A DNA stretch of 64,000 nucleotides from Pseudomonas maioricensis (lineage in GTDB: Bacteria; Pseudomonadota; Gammaproteobacteria; Pseudomonadales; Pseudomonadaceae): positions 213,229-277,228 of the forward strand of contig NZ_LOHG01000002.1 in NCBI RefSeq assembly GCF_022790535.1, in the 5' to 3' direction. Below the pieces are notes generated by a model. That model was not told the DNA's origin. It saw only the letters and a program-made list of their open reading frames with translations, and did no database searches. Shown here piece after piece: positions 1 to 8,654 of the stretch. The position numbers and the translations under genes were made by a program. How positions within the stretch are numbered: the stretch's first letter is position 1; every line of letters begins with the position of its first letter.

Positions 1-83
1 CCGAGCTTGCTCGCGATGAACGATCACGCGCCCTGACTGGTAAACCGCTATCGCGGCCTCGCGGTGCTCGTGCACTCCTACAG
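1..83. repeat. REP-like palindrome, possibly cut by window edge
   Basis: Two inverted arms of the Pseudomonas type: 'gagcttgctcgcgat' on the left and 'gcactcctacag' on the right. The right arm runs over the stop codon of the minus-strand HDOD gene, so it may help end or stabilise that transcript. The left edge may lie outside the window. Confidence 0.6.
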
Positions 84-1424
84 GTCGGTGTTTGCTTCAG
101 GCTCCACCTCCGGCGCACCGTCCAGTAAATCCGGGCCTTCGTCCGCCTCCGCTTCGGGCAGCGTTTCAACCGACAATGCTACCGGTGGCGCCAGCAGACT
201 TGGGTCCGTCACACCCGTCAGCTTCTTGCGCAACCGCTGCAAGTCCGCGACCGTCAACTTCAACAATCTGGCAGGTTTGGTTTTGAGCAGCGTCGTAACG
301 CTGTCTTCATCACCCAGACGCGCCATGTGTCCGGCCAGGTTCATGACCAACACTTCGCGGGTATAAACCCCGGTGTTGTACTGGTAAACCGATGACGTCA
401 ACTCACGCAGTTCAAGCGGCAGACGCCAGCGCACGCGCAATGCTGAGCCGTAAGCGGCGGAATACTGCTCCAGCGCCTTGCCTATCTGCTCGTCATCCAG
501 CTTGCCACCGGCCAGCAACCACTCCTGCAAACTGCCCAGCACGGCAAGATCACCCAAGGACAGCAGCAGACCCGCGCAAAAGCAACGCTCCGGATCCACA
601 TCAAGCATGCCCGCCAACACCCGTGCATATTCGGCCGTGCGTTGCGACATCTCCCAGAACTCGCTGGCCTTTGTCTGTAGCGCACTGCTGCTGAGGATGG
701 ACACGCGCTTCTTGGTCAAACCGGAAACAATACTGGCACTCTGCGGAGCGCCCAAAAGCGCCAGCGCCGCGCCCAGGGTCTGCACCGGTTTGACCAGATG
801 TTTGGCCGCCGTATTGGCCGCAGCAATCAACACCGCCGTGATATGCGGGTCTGCGCGTAGCTCTTGTTCAAGCAACGTCGCATCAACGCCGCCCCCTACC
901 TGACTGAGTTTGAGCGCAGTGGCAACGTCCACGAACAACGGCGCACCGTCGGCAGTGTCACGGTGTTTTTCAAGGTACTTGCTCAGCGTCTGACCCGGCG
1001 CAAGCGCTGGCACTGCGCCCGGCACCGGACAGGCCAACAACACGCCTTCAAGACGCTGGCGCAGCTTTTCGGTGTCCAGCGGTTTGGTCAGGTAAGCGGT
1101 CGGCGCCAGCGGGACAGCCTCGCGGACACTGGCGGTGTCACCTCGATTGCTGATCAGGATAAAAGGCACCTGAGGCTGGCGGCGCAATGCGCGCACACCG
1201 CGCAGCAAACTCAGACCGTCGACAACGGGCAACTCTCTGGCGGCGATGATCAGATCAGGAATGTGCTTCTTCAAGAACTCAACGACCTGCTTGCCATCGC
1301 TGCAAATCTCGAGCGCAACATCGTCACGCACAGCCAGAATCAGTTCACTGAGCGTTTCACGAATCCATGGATCGGATTCAGCAATCAAAACCCGAGGTCC
1401 TGCGGGTGTATCTACAGCTGTCAT
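78..1424 (-). CDS. HDOD domain protein with degenerate receiver domain
   Basis: A 448-residue protein with an N-terminal CheY-like receiver (about residues 10-130) followed by an HDOD domain (about 190-390) and a low-complexity acidic tail. I start it at the ATG at 1424 (MTAVDT...), where receiver homology begins; upstream in-frame sequence runs into a REP element and looks non-coding. The receiver keeps the switch lysine (YLTKPLD) and part of the acid pocket (AESDPW). Where the phosphoacceptor Asp should precede 'ELPVVDG' the sequence reads 'IIAARELP', so the Asp is replaced by Ala. HDOD proteins are mostly signalling adaptors without proven enzymatic activity. Output here is therefore probably phosphorylation-independent. 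No histidine kinase is adjacent. Confidence 0.85.
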   Translation of the reverse strand: MTAVDTPAGPRVLIAESDPWIRETLSELILAVRDDVALEICSDGKQVVEFLKKHIPDLIIAARELPVVDGLSLLRGVRALRRQPQVPFILISNRGDTASVREAVPLAPTAYLTKPLDTEKLRQRLEGVLLACPVPGAVPALAPGQTLSKYLEKHRDTADGAPLFVDVATALKLSQVGGGVDATLLEQELRADPHITAVLIAAANTAAKHLVKPVQTLGAALALLGAPQSASIVSGLTKKRVSILSSSALQTKASEFWEMSQRTAEYARVLAGMLDVDPERCFCAGLLLSLGDLAVLGSLQEWLLAGGKLDDEQIGKALEQYSAAYGSALRVRWRLPLELRELTSSVYQYNTGVYTREVLVMNLAGHMARLGDEDSVTTLLKTKPARLLKLTVADLQRLRKKLTGVTDPSLLAPPVALSVETLPEAEADEGPDLLDGAPEVEPEANTDL

Positions 1425-1517
1425 CAGAACTCTCTCGTCGAACAACTCATAACCAATGAACTGAAATGTATCTGTATGAACCAACCTTACTGCATCCGTT
1501 GAACTGGAATGCATTCC

Positions 1518-1625
1518 CTGTAGAAGTGACCGGGGTGGCGATCCACATTGCTCGCGATAGCGCCAGTCCAGGCGACAAATTAGTCGACCAAGAGATCGAA
1601 TCGCGAGCAAGCTCACTCCTACAGG
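1518..1625. repeat. REP-like inverted repeat
   Basis: 'cctgtagaagtgaccg...attgctcgcgatag' faces 'aatcgcgagcaag...ctcactcctacagg'. This is a divergent REP doublet in the gap between the HDOD gene and gabT. It contributes spurious open frames on both strands. Confidence 0.65.
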
Positions 1626-1763
1626 TCATGTGCTTGCTTCACGACAGCGCGAAGTCAGAAACACCAATACGAAGAACTACGATCCTCTTCCACCAATGCA
1701 CCCACCTTAGCCAAAGCAAACGACGGGATATAGACAAAAAGCCTCATTTACCCCTTTTAGACG

Positions 1764-1793
1764 CAAAAAAACCCGCCGAAGCGGGTCTTTTTT
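1764..1793 (-). terminator. Bidirectional intrinsic terminator after gabT
   Basis: Stem ACCCGC (1771-1776), loop CGAA, GCGGGT (1781-1786), flanked by a run of A on the left and T on the right, so it works in both directions. It lies about 45 bases past the gabT stop codon. Confidence 0.85.
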
Positions 1794-1835
1794 GTCTGTT
1801 TGGTCACATTTTAATCAATTGCGACCCTGGCATTT

Positions 1836-3116
1836 TCACGCCAGCTCAGCGAAACATTCTTCGATGATTGCCAGACCTTTATCCAGTTGCTCGTCAGGCG
1901 AGGTCAACGGCACCAGAACTCGCAGCACATTGCCGTAAGTACCGCACGACAGCAGGATCAGACCCTTGTCGCGAGCCTTGGCCACCACCTGCGCAACAGC
2001 AGCAGCGTTTGGCTTGTGGGTATCGCCGTTTTCGAACAGCTCTACCGCGATCATCGCGCCCAGCGCACGGACTTCACCGATCACCGGGTACTTGGCCTGA
2101 ATAGCCTTGAGGCCAGTTACCAGACGCTCGCCAACCGCTTTGCAGCGATCCAGCAGGTGCTCTTCTTCAAAGACCTGCAACACCGCCAGCGCTGCAGCAC
2201 ACGCTACCGGGCTACCGGCATACGTGCCGCCCAGACCGCCTGGGGCAATGGCATCCATATATTCAGCTTTACCGCACACACCGGCCAACGGGAAACCGCC
2301 AGCGATGGATTTAGCAAACGTAGTCAGGTCAGCCGTAACGCCCATCTGTTCCATGGCGAAGAACGTACCGGTACGACCCGCGCCGGTCTGCACTTCGTCA
2401 GCGATCAACAGGATGCCGTGCTTATCACACAGCTCGCGCAGACGAGCCATGAACGCCTTCGGCGCAACGTAGAAACCACCTTCGCCCTGAACCGGCTCGA
2501 TGATGATTGCCGCGATGTCTTTAGGTTCGGCGTCGTTCTTGAAGATGCGCTCGATGCTGGCGATGGAATCATCAACGCTGATGCCATGCAGTTCACACGG
2601 ATACAGTGCGCGGAAGATACCGCCCGGCATCAGGCCCATGCCTGCCGAGTAAGGCACGACTTTACCGGTCAGGCCCAGGGTCATCATGGTGCGACCGTGG
2701 TAAGCGCCAGTGAACGCGATCACGCCAGCACGGCCAGTGGCAGCGCGCGCAATCTTCACAGCGTTCTCTACCGCTTCGGAACCGGTAGTGACCAGCAGGG
2801 TTTTCTTGGCGAAATCACCTGGCACCTTGGCGTTGATTTTCTCGCAAAGCTCAACGTAGGGCTCGTAGGCCAATACCTGGAAGCAGGTGTGAGTCAGCTT
2901 GGTCAGTTGCTCTTGCACGGCGGCAATGATTTTCGGGTGCAGGTGACCGGTGTTCAGTACCGCGATACCGCCCGCGAAGTCGATGAACTCACGACCTTCA
3001 ACGTCAGTAACGGTGGCGTTCTTTGCCGATTCGGCGAAGATCGGGTGAATCTGGCCAACACCGCGTGGAACAGCGGCTTCGCGGCGTTGCATCAATTCTG
3101 CGTTTGTCTGGGACAT
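1836..3116 (-). CDS. gabT: 4-aminobutyrate aminotransferase
   Basis: PLP-dependent class-III aminotransferase (426 residues, normal length) that moves the amino group of GABA to 2-oxoglutarate, giving succinate semialdehyde and glutamate in the cytoplasm. The PLP lysine sits in 'TFAKSIAGGFP', preceded by the cofactor-binding 'IADEVQTGAGRTG'. The substrate-side 'GGIAVLNTGHLHP' is near the N-terminus. The ATG is preceded by 'gaggaaac', a good ribosome binding site. It lies 174 bases downstream of gabD on the same strand, so the two successive steps of the GABA shunt are probably cotranscribed. A strong terminator follows. Confidence 0.96.
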   Translation of the reverse strand: MSQTNAELMQRREAAVPRGVGQIHPIFAESAKNATVTDVEGREFIDFAGGIAVLNTGHLHPKIIAAVQEQLTKLTHTCFQVLAYEPYVELCEKINAKVPGDFAKKTLLVTTGSEAVENAVKIARAATGRAGVIAFTGAYHGRTMMTLGLTGKVVPYSAGMGLMPGGIFRALYPCELHGISVDDSIASIERIFKNDAEPKDIAAIIIEPVQGEGGFYVAPKAFMARLRELCDKHGILLIADEVQTGAGRTGTFFAMEQMGVTADLTTFAKSIAGGFPLAGVCGKAEYMDAIAPGGLGGTYAGSPVACAAALAVLQVFEEEHLLDRCKAVGERLVTGLKAIQAKYPVIGEVRALGAMIAVELFENGDTHKPNAAAVAQVVAKARDKGLILLSCGTYGNVLRVLVPLTSPDEQLDKGLAIIEECFAELA

Positions 3117-3290
3117 GTTTCCTCATTCGCCGCTCATCGGTCGGCGTGGTTCAAGGATCAAGCGGTGGATCAACACGTGACAGCATTCGATGATCGACTG
3201 TCACGGCCTCCAGCCACCAAAAAGGTTTTGAGTGCCACTAAAAACCGCCGAGACGTCGCTCTCGCGCCCCGGCGGCTGCAAACCCCTGCG

Positions 3291-4733
3291 TTAGACCGAC
3301 AGGCAGAGGTATTTGATTTCCAGATAATCTTCGATGCCGTACTTCGAGCCTTCACGGCCAAGACCCGAGGCCTTGATACCGCCAAACGGCGCGACTTCGT
3401 TGGAGATCAGCCCGGTGTTGATACCCACCATGCCGTACTCCAGCGCTTCAGCCACGCGGAACACGCGGCTCATGTTCTGAGCGTAGAAGTACGACGCCAG
3501 ACCAAACTCAGTGTCGTTGGCCATGGCGATCACTTCAGCTTCGTCTTTGAAGCGGAACAGCGGAGCCAGCGGGCCGAAAGTCTCTTCTTTGGCTACAGCT
3601 GCATCTTTGGACACGTTGACCAGAATAGTCGGCTCGAAGAAATTGCCTTCGATGCTGTTGCCACCGAACAAGACTTTCGCGCCTTTGCTCACGGCATCAG
3701 CAATGTGCTCTTTAACCTTGGCCACAGCTTTGCCGTCGATCAACGGGCCAGTGGTGGTGCCCTCTTCCAGACCGTTACCGATCTTCAGCTTGGCCACTGC
3801 GACCTTGAGCTTTTCAGCGAACGTATCGTAAACCGCGTCCTGCACGTAGATCCGGTTGGCACACACGCAGGTCTGACCGTTGTTGCGGTACTTGGAAATG
3901 ATCGCGCCCTCGACGGCCTTATCCAGGTCCGCGTCGTCGAACACAATGAACGGCGCGTTGCCGCCCAGTTCCAGCGAGACCTTCTTGATGTCCTTGGAGC
4001 ATTCAGCCATCAACTGGCGACCAATCTCGGTCGAGCCGGTGAAAGACAGCTTGCGCACGATCGGGTTGCCGGTCAGCTCGCTGCCGATATCGCCAGCACT
4101 GCCAGTTACAACGCTGAACACGCCCGCCGGAATGCCTGCACGCTCAGCCAGTTCAGCCAGCGCCAGTGCGGAATACGGGGTTTGCGAAGCAGGCTTGAGC
4201 ACCATGGTGCAACCGGCAGCCAGCGCCGGGCCTGCTTTACGGGTGATCATTGCAGCCGGGAAGTTCCACGGCGTAATCGCAGCGGTCACACCAATCGGCT
4301 GCTTGAGCACGATCAGGCGCTTGTCCGGCTGATGGCCCGGAATCACATCGCCATACACGCGCTTGGCTTCTTCAGCGAACCACTCAATAAAGGAAGCGGC
4401 ATAACCGATCTCACCTTTGGCCTCGGCCAGCGGCTTACCTTGCTCCAGGGTCATCAGGCGAGCCAGGTCGTCCTGATTTTCGATCATCAGCTCAAACCAG
4501 CGACGCAGCTTGTTGCCACGATCCTTGGCGGTCAGCGCACGCCAGGCTGGCAACGCCTTGTCAGCAGCTTCAATCGCACGACGGGTTTCAGCAGCGCCCA
4601 TCTTCGGCACGGTGCCCAGAGTTTCATCTGTTGCAGGGTTGTTAACCTTGATGGTCTGGCCATTGTCCGCATCCAGCCAGGTGCCATTGATATAGGCTTG
4701 CTGGCGGAACAACTTGGAATCTTTGAGCTGCAT
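3291..4733 (-). CDS. gabD: NADP-dependent succinate-semialdehyde dehydrogenase
   Basis: Aldehyde dehydrogenase of 480 residues that oxidises succinate semialdehyde from GabT to succinate. Catalytic Cys lies in 'NNGQTCVCANR' and the general-base Glu in 'SLELGGNAPF'; the nucleotide-binding 'FTGSTEIG' is intact. I start at the ATG at 4733 (MQLKDSK) because 'cggagg' lies six bases upstream; an in-frame ATG 11 codons earlier has no such site. First gene of the gabDT pair. The 350 bases upstream, up to the tRNA, show no regulator gene and no clear sigma-54 site by eye. Confidence 0.96.
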   Translation of the reverse strand: MQLKDSKLFRQQAYINGTWLDADNGQTIKVNNPATDETLGTVPKMGAAETRRAIEAADKALPAWRALTAKDRGNKLRRWFELMIENQDDLARLMTLEQGKPLAEAKGEIGYAASFIEWFAEEAKRVYGDVIPGHQPDKRLIVLKQPIGVTAAITPWNFPAAMITRKAGPALAAGCTMVLKPASQTPYSALALAELAERAGIPAGVFSVVTGSAGDIGSELTGNPIVRKLSFTGSTEIGRQLMAECSKDIKKVSLELGGNAPFIVFDDADLDKAVEGAIISKYRNNGQTCVCANRIYVQDAVYDTFAEKLKVAVAKLKIGNGLEEGTTTGPLIDGKAVAKVKEHIADAVSKGAKVLFGGNSIEGNFFEPTILVNVSKDAAVAKEETFGPLAPLFRFKDEAEVIAMANDTEFGLASYFYAQNMSRVFRVAEALEYGMVGINTGLISNEVAPFGGIKASGLGREGSKYGIEDYLEIKYLCLSV

Positions 4734-5084
4734 GTCGGCCTCCGCTTTGATATACCGAAAATGCACCGCACACCGGCGGAGCAGGTTTTTGATCGTACAA
4801 AAGGCGCCTCGAACAAGGCTGCCATCAGGAAATCATCTGCCGGCCCCCGCCACGAAAGGTCAAAAATGCAGGAAAACCGGGCAAGAGCGTTTGAAATCTC
4901 AAACGAATCCTAGGCACTGCTAGGGCAAAGGACAATAGGCCGTTCGAAAAAAAGAACGCAATTGCCAACATCCGCCGGATTTTCTGATCAGCGTTAACCA
5001 AATACCCTGAAACGTGCAAAATCAACAACAGCACTCACCAGCATGGACGCCCGCCAACCAGATGAGTATCATGGCGCCCGCATT
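4734..5084. other. Intergenic region between gabD and tRNA-Arg
   Basis: About 350 bases that must hold the gabD promoter (minus strand) and the tRNA promoter (plus strand). Open frames here are short shadows. I looked for a -24/-12 element on the gabD side and found none with correct spacing. Confidence 0.6.
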
Positions 5085-5161
5085 GCACCAGTAGCTCAGC
5101 TGGATAGAGTACTGCCCTCCGAAGGCAGGGGTCATGGGTTCGAATCCCGTCTGGTGCACCA
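5085..5161 (+). tRNA. tRNA-Arg (anticodon CCG)
   Basis: 77 bases including an encoded CCA end. Acceptor stem GCACCAG/CTGGTGC, D-loop 'agctcagctggatagag', anticodon stem CTGCC/GGCAG with loop CTCCGAA (anticodon CCG, reads CGG), and T-loop 'ggttcgaatcc'. All stems pair. Its 3' half and downstream terminator are duplicated at 6254-6359, marking it as an integration site. Confidence 0.97.
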
Positions 5162-5237
5162 TATTTGATTTCAGAGCTGGATTAGCAGATCTGAAATTAC
5201 CCAAAGCCCGCCTTGTGCGGGCTTTGTTGTTTTTGGT
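5132..5237 (+). repeat. Left copy of 106-bp direct repeat (attL-like)
   Basis: Runs from the tRNA T-arm through the CCA end, the downstream 'atatttgatttcagagct' and the tRNA terminator. A second copy lies at 6254-6359. A target-site duplication that restores the tRNA 3' end is the classic result of tyrosine-recombinase integration. The functional tRNA is on this side. Confidence 0.85.
5203..5231 (+). terminator. tRNA-Arg intrinsic terminator
   Basis: Stem AAAGCCCGC (5203-5211), loop cttgt, GCGGGCTTT (5217-5225), followed by a T-rich tract 'gttgttttt'. A decayed copy of the same hairpin occurs at 6324-6346. Confidence 0.85.
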
Positions 5238-5440
5238 GGCGGGATTTGCGGAATCCCCCTACATCCTCCGTCCGCTTCACATCCTTGTCGCCCCCACTCC
5301 ACAACCCTAGAGTCCACGCCGTCGCTGCAAACGTAACGACCGGGCTTGGCCGCTCGACTAAACTCCAGGCGCACAAGCGCTCACCATTCGATCTCGGGGA
5401 TGTATTCCGTCTGCGATGTCGAGTTATGGCAGCTGTGCGT

Positions 5441-5535
5441 GGGACACCTTCGGGTGTGCCGGGTGCCTGGAGTTCCGGTCGGCCAACCCGCGTACAGTTG
5501 CCACCCTGATTTGCTTGGCCGCAAACGGTGGCAGC
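5441..5535 (+). ncRNA. Structured 5' leader upstream of DUF3077 frame
   Basis: Two consecutive hairpins lie just before the coding frame at 5557. The first pairs 5441-5448 with 5453-5460 around a TTCG tetraloop, with one mismatch. The second pairs GTTGCCACC (5497-5505) with GGTGGCAGC (5527-5535), with an inner stem TTTGC/GCAAA (5510-5514 with 5521-5525). It ends 8 bases before the Shine-Dalgarno at 5544-5550. I infer a cis-acting leader RNA. I recall similar leaders before other Pseudomonas DUF3077 genes, but cannot search for that here. Confidence 0.5.
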
Positions 5536-5556
5536 TTCCAACTCCAGGAGCAGTCA

Positions 5557-6090
5557 ATGAAGCAACCGCATACCTCAATCAAAACCCTCGGCACCACCAC
5601 CTTCTCCACCTGCGGCCCAGCCCGTCAGCCGCTGTTTCGCATCAATCCCGACATACCTATCGAATCCGCACTGGAACACGCTTCCAGCCTATTGGCGTGT
5701 ATCCATGAATTGAGCCTCGGCGCCGCGATGGATAATGCGGGCGAGAAGAGTGTCTGGGCTGTTCATTATTTGAGCGATATGGCGAAGGCGATTCTGGATG
5801 ATGCGTTGTCGGCTGGCGCAGCAAAAGGTCAAATGATCTATGCTTCCGCTGGCGTCAGTCAGAGTGAGCACCACCCCAATAGGTGCCACAAACAGCACGA
5901 CATTGAGGAGCGGACGATGGGCAGAACATCGAATGATGACCGTAGCGACAGCCTGAACCCAAACAACGATGCTTACCAATCGAGCATGGATAATCACTCA
6001 GACCAGCTCAACCCGAACAATGAACGTTACCAAGGGACCAGTGACGATGAAGATATGGATCAGGGAGACTGCTTCGAGCACGGCGAGTGA
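5557..6090 (+). CDS. DUF3077-family protein, apparently fused to a second small frame
   Basis: 177 codons from the ATG at 5557, with 'ccaggag' six bases upstream. Residues about 1-85 ('TLGTTTFSTCG...PLFRINPDIPIESALEHAS...AMAK') match the Pseudomonas DUF3077 family, small proteins of unknown function that normally end near here. Residues about 88-120 read like translated intergenic DNA. From Met121 (5917) a different hydrophilic module begins, with two 'LNPNN' repeats and an acidic end, and it has its own 'gaggag' Shine-Dalgarno. Either the DUF3077 stop codon has been lost or two neighbouring genes happen to share a frame. The frame lies inside the tRNA-bracketed island. Function unknown. Confidence 0.6.
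   Translation: MKQPHTSIKTLGTTTFSTCGPARQPLFRINPDIPIESALEHASSLLACIHELSLGAAMDNAGEKSVWAVHYLSDMAKAILDDALSAGAAKGQMIYASAGVSQSEHHPNRCHKQHDIEERTMGRTSNDDRSDSLNPNNDAYQSSMDNHSDQLNPNNERYQGTSDDEDMDQGDCFEHGE
5917..6090 (+). CDS. Small Asn/Asp-rich protein, internal start in the DUF3077 frame
   Basis: 57 codons (MGRTSNDD...) in frame with the preceding DUF3077 frame but with its own Shine-Dalgarno 'gaggag' at 5905-5910, six bases before the ATG. It is highly hydrophilic, with two imperfect repeats 'SDSLNPNNDAY' and 'SDQLNPNNERY' about 20 residues apart and an acidic tail with one Cys. I do not recognise a function. It may be a separate gene translated on its own, which would make the upstream read-through incidental. 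Confidence 0.5.
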   Translation: MGRTSNDDRSDSLNPNNDAYQSSMDNHSDQLNPNNERYQGTSDDEDMDQGDCFEHGE

Positions 6091-6253
6091 CGGATATGTG
6101 AGCAGATAATAAGCAGTTCAGATCACAGGGTGACGTGTTGCATTTTAATGGGCAAAACAGGCCGGATTAAGAGACATTAACCAGCTCCACTTGGTGTGAC
6201 ACTGCCTCTGCAACCTGGCTTGAAGCCCCCCCTGAAAATAGTCGCCCCGCAGT

Positions 6254-6359
6254 TCATGGGTTCGAAATCCCGTCTGGTGCACCATATTTGATTTCAGAGC
6301 TAGATTGATGGCCTCATATTACCCAAAGCCCGCCTTGTAAGGGCTTTGTTGTTTTTGGT
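6254..6359 (+). repeat. Right copy of 106-bp direct repeat (attR-like tRNA remnant)
   Basis: Repeats the tRNA-Arg T-arm, acceptor strand and CCA, then 18 bases of flank and a terminator. There is a one-base insertion in the T-loop ('ttcgaaatcc') and several changes in the last third, including two in the terminator stem. It has no 5' half, so it is not a tRNA gene. The divergence suggests an old integration scar. Confidence 0.8.
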
Positions 6360-6496
6360 CGGAGAGTACTTCGCTGAGAACCTAGCCATATCGACAAGCA
6401 CTGTGGACTGAAACCCCGCCCCACAATCCCCACCTTCATCAAGCCGCGCGTCCCCTCTGTTAGAATGCCAACCCTTTACACGCAGAGTCGCATCCC

Positions 6497-7531
6497 ATGA
6501 GCGCAACGGTCCGTTTGACCCAATACAGCCACGGCGCCGGCTGCGGTTGCAAGATCTCGCCCCAGGTGCTGGAGGTGATCCTCGCTGGCAGCGGCGCACA
6601 AAATCTCGATCCAAAACTTTGGGTGGGTAATGCTTCGCGGGACGACGCGGCGGTCTATGCCATTGATGAAGAACGCGGAGTGGTTTCAACGACCGATTTC
6701 TTCATGCCTATTGTCGACGACCCCTACGATTTCGGGCGCATTGCCGCTACCAACGCGATCAGCGATATCTATGCCATGGGTGGCGATCCGATCATGGCGA
6801 TCGCCATTCTGGGCTGGCCGGTCAACGTGCTTGCTCCGGAAATCGCTCGCGAGGTGATTCGCGGCGGCCGTGCGGTTTGTGATGCTGCGGGCATCCCGCT
6901 GGCCGGCGGACACTCCATTGACGCGCCAGAGCCGATCTTTGGCCTGGCGGTCACGGGCTTGGTCGAAAAACGCTTCATGAAACGCAACGACACCGCCACC
7001 GTGGGCTGTACGCTTTATCTGACCAAACCATTGGGGATCGGTGTACTCACCACCGCCGAGAAACAAGGCCTGCTGCGCGACGCTGACATTGGTGTGGCAC
7101 GCGACCAGATGTGCACGCTCAATACCGTCGGCAGCCGTTTCGGTAAGCTCGCCGGGGTCACGGCGATGACTGACGTCACGGGTTTCGGCCTGCTAGGTCA
7201 CTTGGTGGAAATGGCTGACGGCAGCCAACTGACCGCACGTATCGAGGCCAACGCCGTGCCGCGCCTGGCCAGTGTTGATTATTACCTTGAGCGAGGGTGC
7301 ATACCGGGCGGCACGCTGCGCAACTTTGACAGTTACGGGGGCCGCATCGGCCAATTGACCGACTGGCAAAAACATCTGCTATGCGACCCGCAAACAAGTG
7401 GCGGCCTGCTGGTCGCGGTAACGCCTGAGGGCCAGGTGCAATTTCTGCAGACCGCCGCCGACGCGGGCCTGAGCTTGCACCCGATTGGCACACTCATCGA
7501 GCGCCAGGCCAACGCCGTCGAGGTGTTCTGA
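6497..7531 (+). CDS. selD: Selenide, water dikinase (selenophosphate synthetase)
   Basis: 344 residues, normal length. It makes selenophosphate from selenide and ATP. The catalytic pair lies in 'HGAGCGCKI' (Cys16 and Lys19); the active-site residue is Cys, not selenocysteine. ATP-binding 'DDAAVYAID' and '[15 protein letters not shown]' are present. A '-10'-like 'tagaat' lies about 35 bases upstream. The stop codon overlaps the start of selU by one base (TGATG), so the two are translationally coupled. No selA or selB is in the window; the local partner suggests that tRNA selenation is the main use here. Confidence 0.96.
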   Translation: MSATVRLTQYSHGAGCGCKISPQVLEVILAGSGAQNLDPKLWVGNASRDDAAVYAIDEERGVVSTTDFFMPIVDDPYDFGRIAATNAISDIYAMGGDPIMAIAILGWPVNVLAPEIAREVIRGGRAVCDAAGIPLAGGHSIDAPEPIFGLAVTGLVEKRFMKRNDTATVGCTLYLTKPLGIGVLTTAEKQGLLRDADIGVARDQMCTLNTVGSRFGKLAGVTAMTDVTGFGLLGHLVEMADGSQLTARIEANAVPRLASVDYYLERGCIPGGTLRNFDSYGGRIGQLTDWQKHLLCDPQTSGGLLVAVTPEGQVQFLQTAADAGLSLHPIGTLIERQANAVEVF

Positions 7532-8631
7532 TGCGCGACAACAGCGACGATTTGCGCCATATCTTTCTAAACGATATCCCGCTGATGGACGTCCGCGCGC
7601 CCGTGGAATTCACGAAGGGTGCCTTTGGTCAGTCCATTAACTTGCCACTGATGAATGATGCCGAGCGCGAGGCCGTAGGCACGGCCTATAAACAACACGG
7701 GCAGCAAGCCGCCATCGAGTTAGGGCATCGGCTGGTGTCTGGCGATACCCAGCAGGCCCGCATTGAGGGCTGGGCTCAGTTCGTTCGGAATCAACCCGAA
7801 GGCTATCTGTATTGCTTTCGCGGGGGCCTGCGGTCGCAGATCACCCAGCAGTGGCTGAAGGACATTGCCGGTATCTCTTACCCGCGAGTGCTGGGCGGTT
7901 ACAAGGCGATGCGTACTTTCCTTATCGAAACCATCGAATACGCCGTTCAGGAGTGTGAACTGGTGGTAGTGGGTGGCTTGACCGGGTCCGGCAAGACTGA
8001 AGTGCTGGCGGCGTTGAGCAACGGCCTCGACCTCGAAGGCCACGCTAACCATCGGGGCTCCAGCTTCGGCAAACGTGTCAGTGGCCAGCCTGGGCAGATC
8101 GACTTTGAAAACGCTCTGGCCGTGGACATCCTGAAGAAGCGCCATCACGGTGCTGATCATCTGATACTCGAGGACGAAGGTCGCACCGTCGGCAGCCGCG
8201 CGGTGCCGCTGTCGCTGTTTCGACAGATGCAATCCGCGCCTTTGGTGTGGCTACAAGATAGCGTTGAGAGTCGGGTGGAGCGGATTCTCAAGGATTACGT
8301 GATCGACCTGTGCGCAGATTTCGTCGCCGCGTATGGACAGGACGAAGGATTCAATGCGTTTGCTGAGCGCCTGCGCCAGAGTCTGGCGAGCAATCTCAAG
8401 CGCTTGGGGGGCGAGCGCTATCAGCGCCTGGCAGCAATTATGGATGGCGCTCTGCAGACGCAGCAGACCACCGGGCAAGTGGACGCGCATCGGCAATGGA
8501 TCGAGCAGTTACTCAACGAATACTACGACCCTATGTACGCTTACCAGCGCGACAGCAAGTCCAAGCGTATTGAGTTTGCCGGTGACCAAGCCGCAGTCAT
8601 CGACTATTTACGGCAACGCCGCAAGGGGTGA
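7531..8631 (+). CDS. selU: tRNA 2-selenouridine synthase
   Basis: 366 residues (also called MnmH or YbbB). It replaces sulfur of 2-thiouridine at the wobble position of certain tRNAs with selenium, using selenophosphate from SelD. The N-terminal rhodanese domain carries the Cys in 'YCFRGGLRS'; the C-terminal half has a P-loop '[10 protein letters not shown]' and a Walker-B-like 'LILEDEGR'. The start ATG overlaps the selD stop, which fixes the start. Full length with no visible damage. Confidence 0.95.
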   Translation: MRDNSDDLRHIFLNDIPLMDVRAPVEFTKGAFGQSINLPLMNDAEREAVGTAYKQHGQQAAIELGHRLVSGDTQQARIEGWAQFVRNQPEGYLYCFRGGLRSQITQQWLKDIAGISYPRVLGGYKAMRTFLIETIEYAVQECELVVVGGLTGSGKTEVLAALSNGLDLEGHANHRGSSFGKRVSGQPGQIDFENALAVDILKKRHHGADHLILEDEGRTVGSRAVPLSLFRQMQSAPLVWLQDSVESRVERILKDYVIDLCADFVAAYGQDEGFNAFAERLRQSLASNLKRLGGERYQRLAAIMDGALQTQQTTGQVDAHRQWIEQLLNEYYDPMYAYQRDSKSKRIEFAGDQAAVIDYLRQRRKG

Positions 8632-8654
8632 GCCCAGCGGCGCCTGCGCCTTTT

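Noticed and set aside
1887..4913. Open frame of about 1008 codons on the plus strand opposite gabT and gabD
   Set aside because: It is the antisense shadow of two well-conserved genes in GC-biased DNA, runs across the gap between them and has no recognisable domain.
6245..6284. Possible second tRNA-Arg gene
   Set aside because: Only the T-arm and acceptor 3' strand are present, with an extra base in the T-loop and no 5' half.
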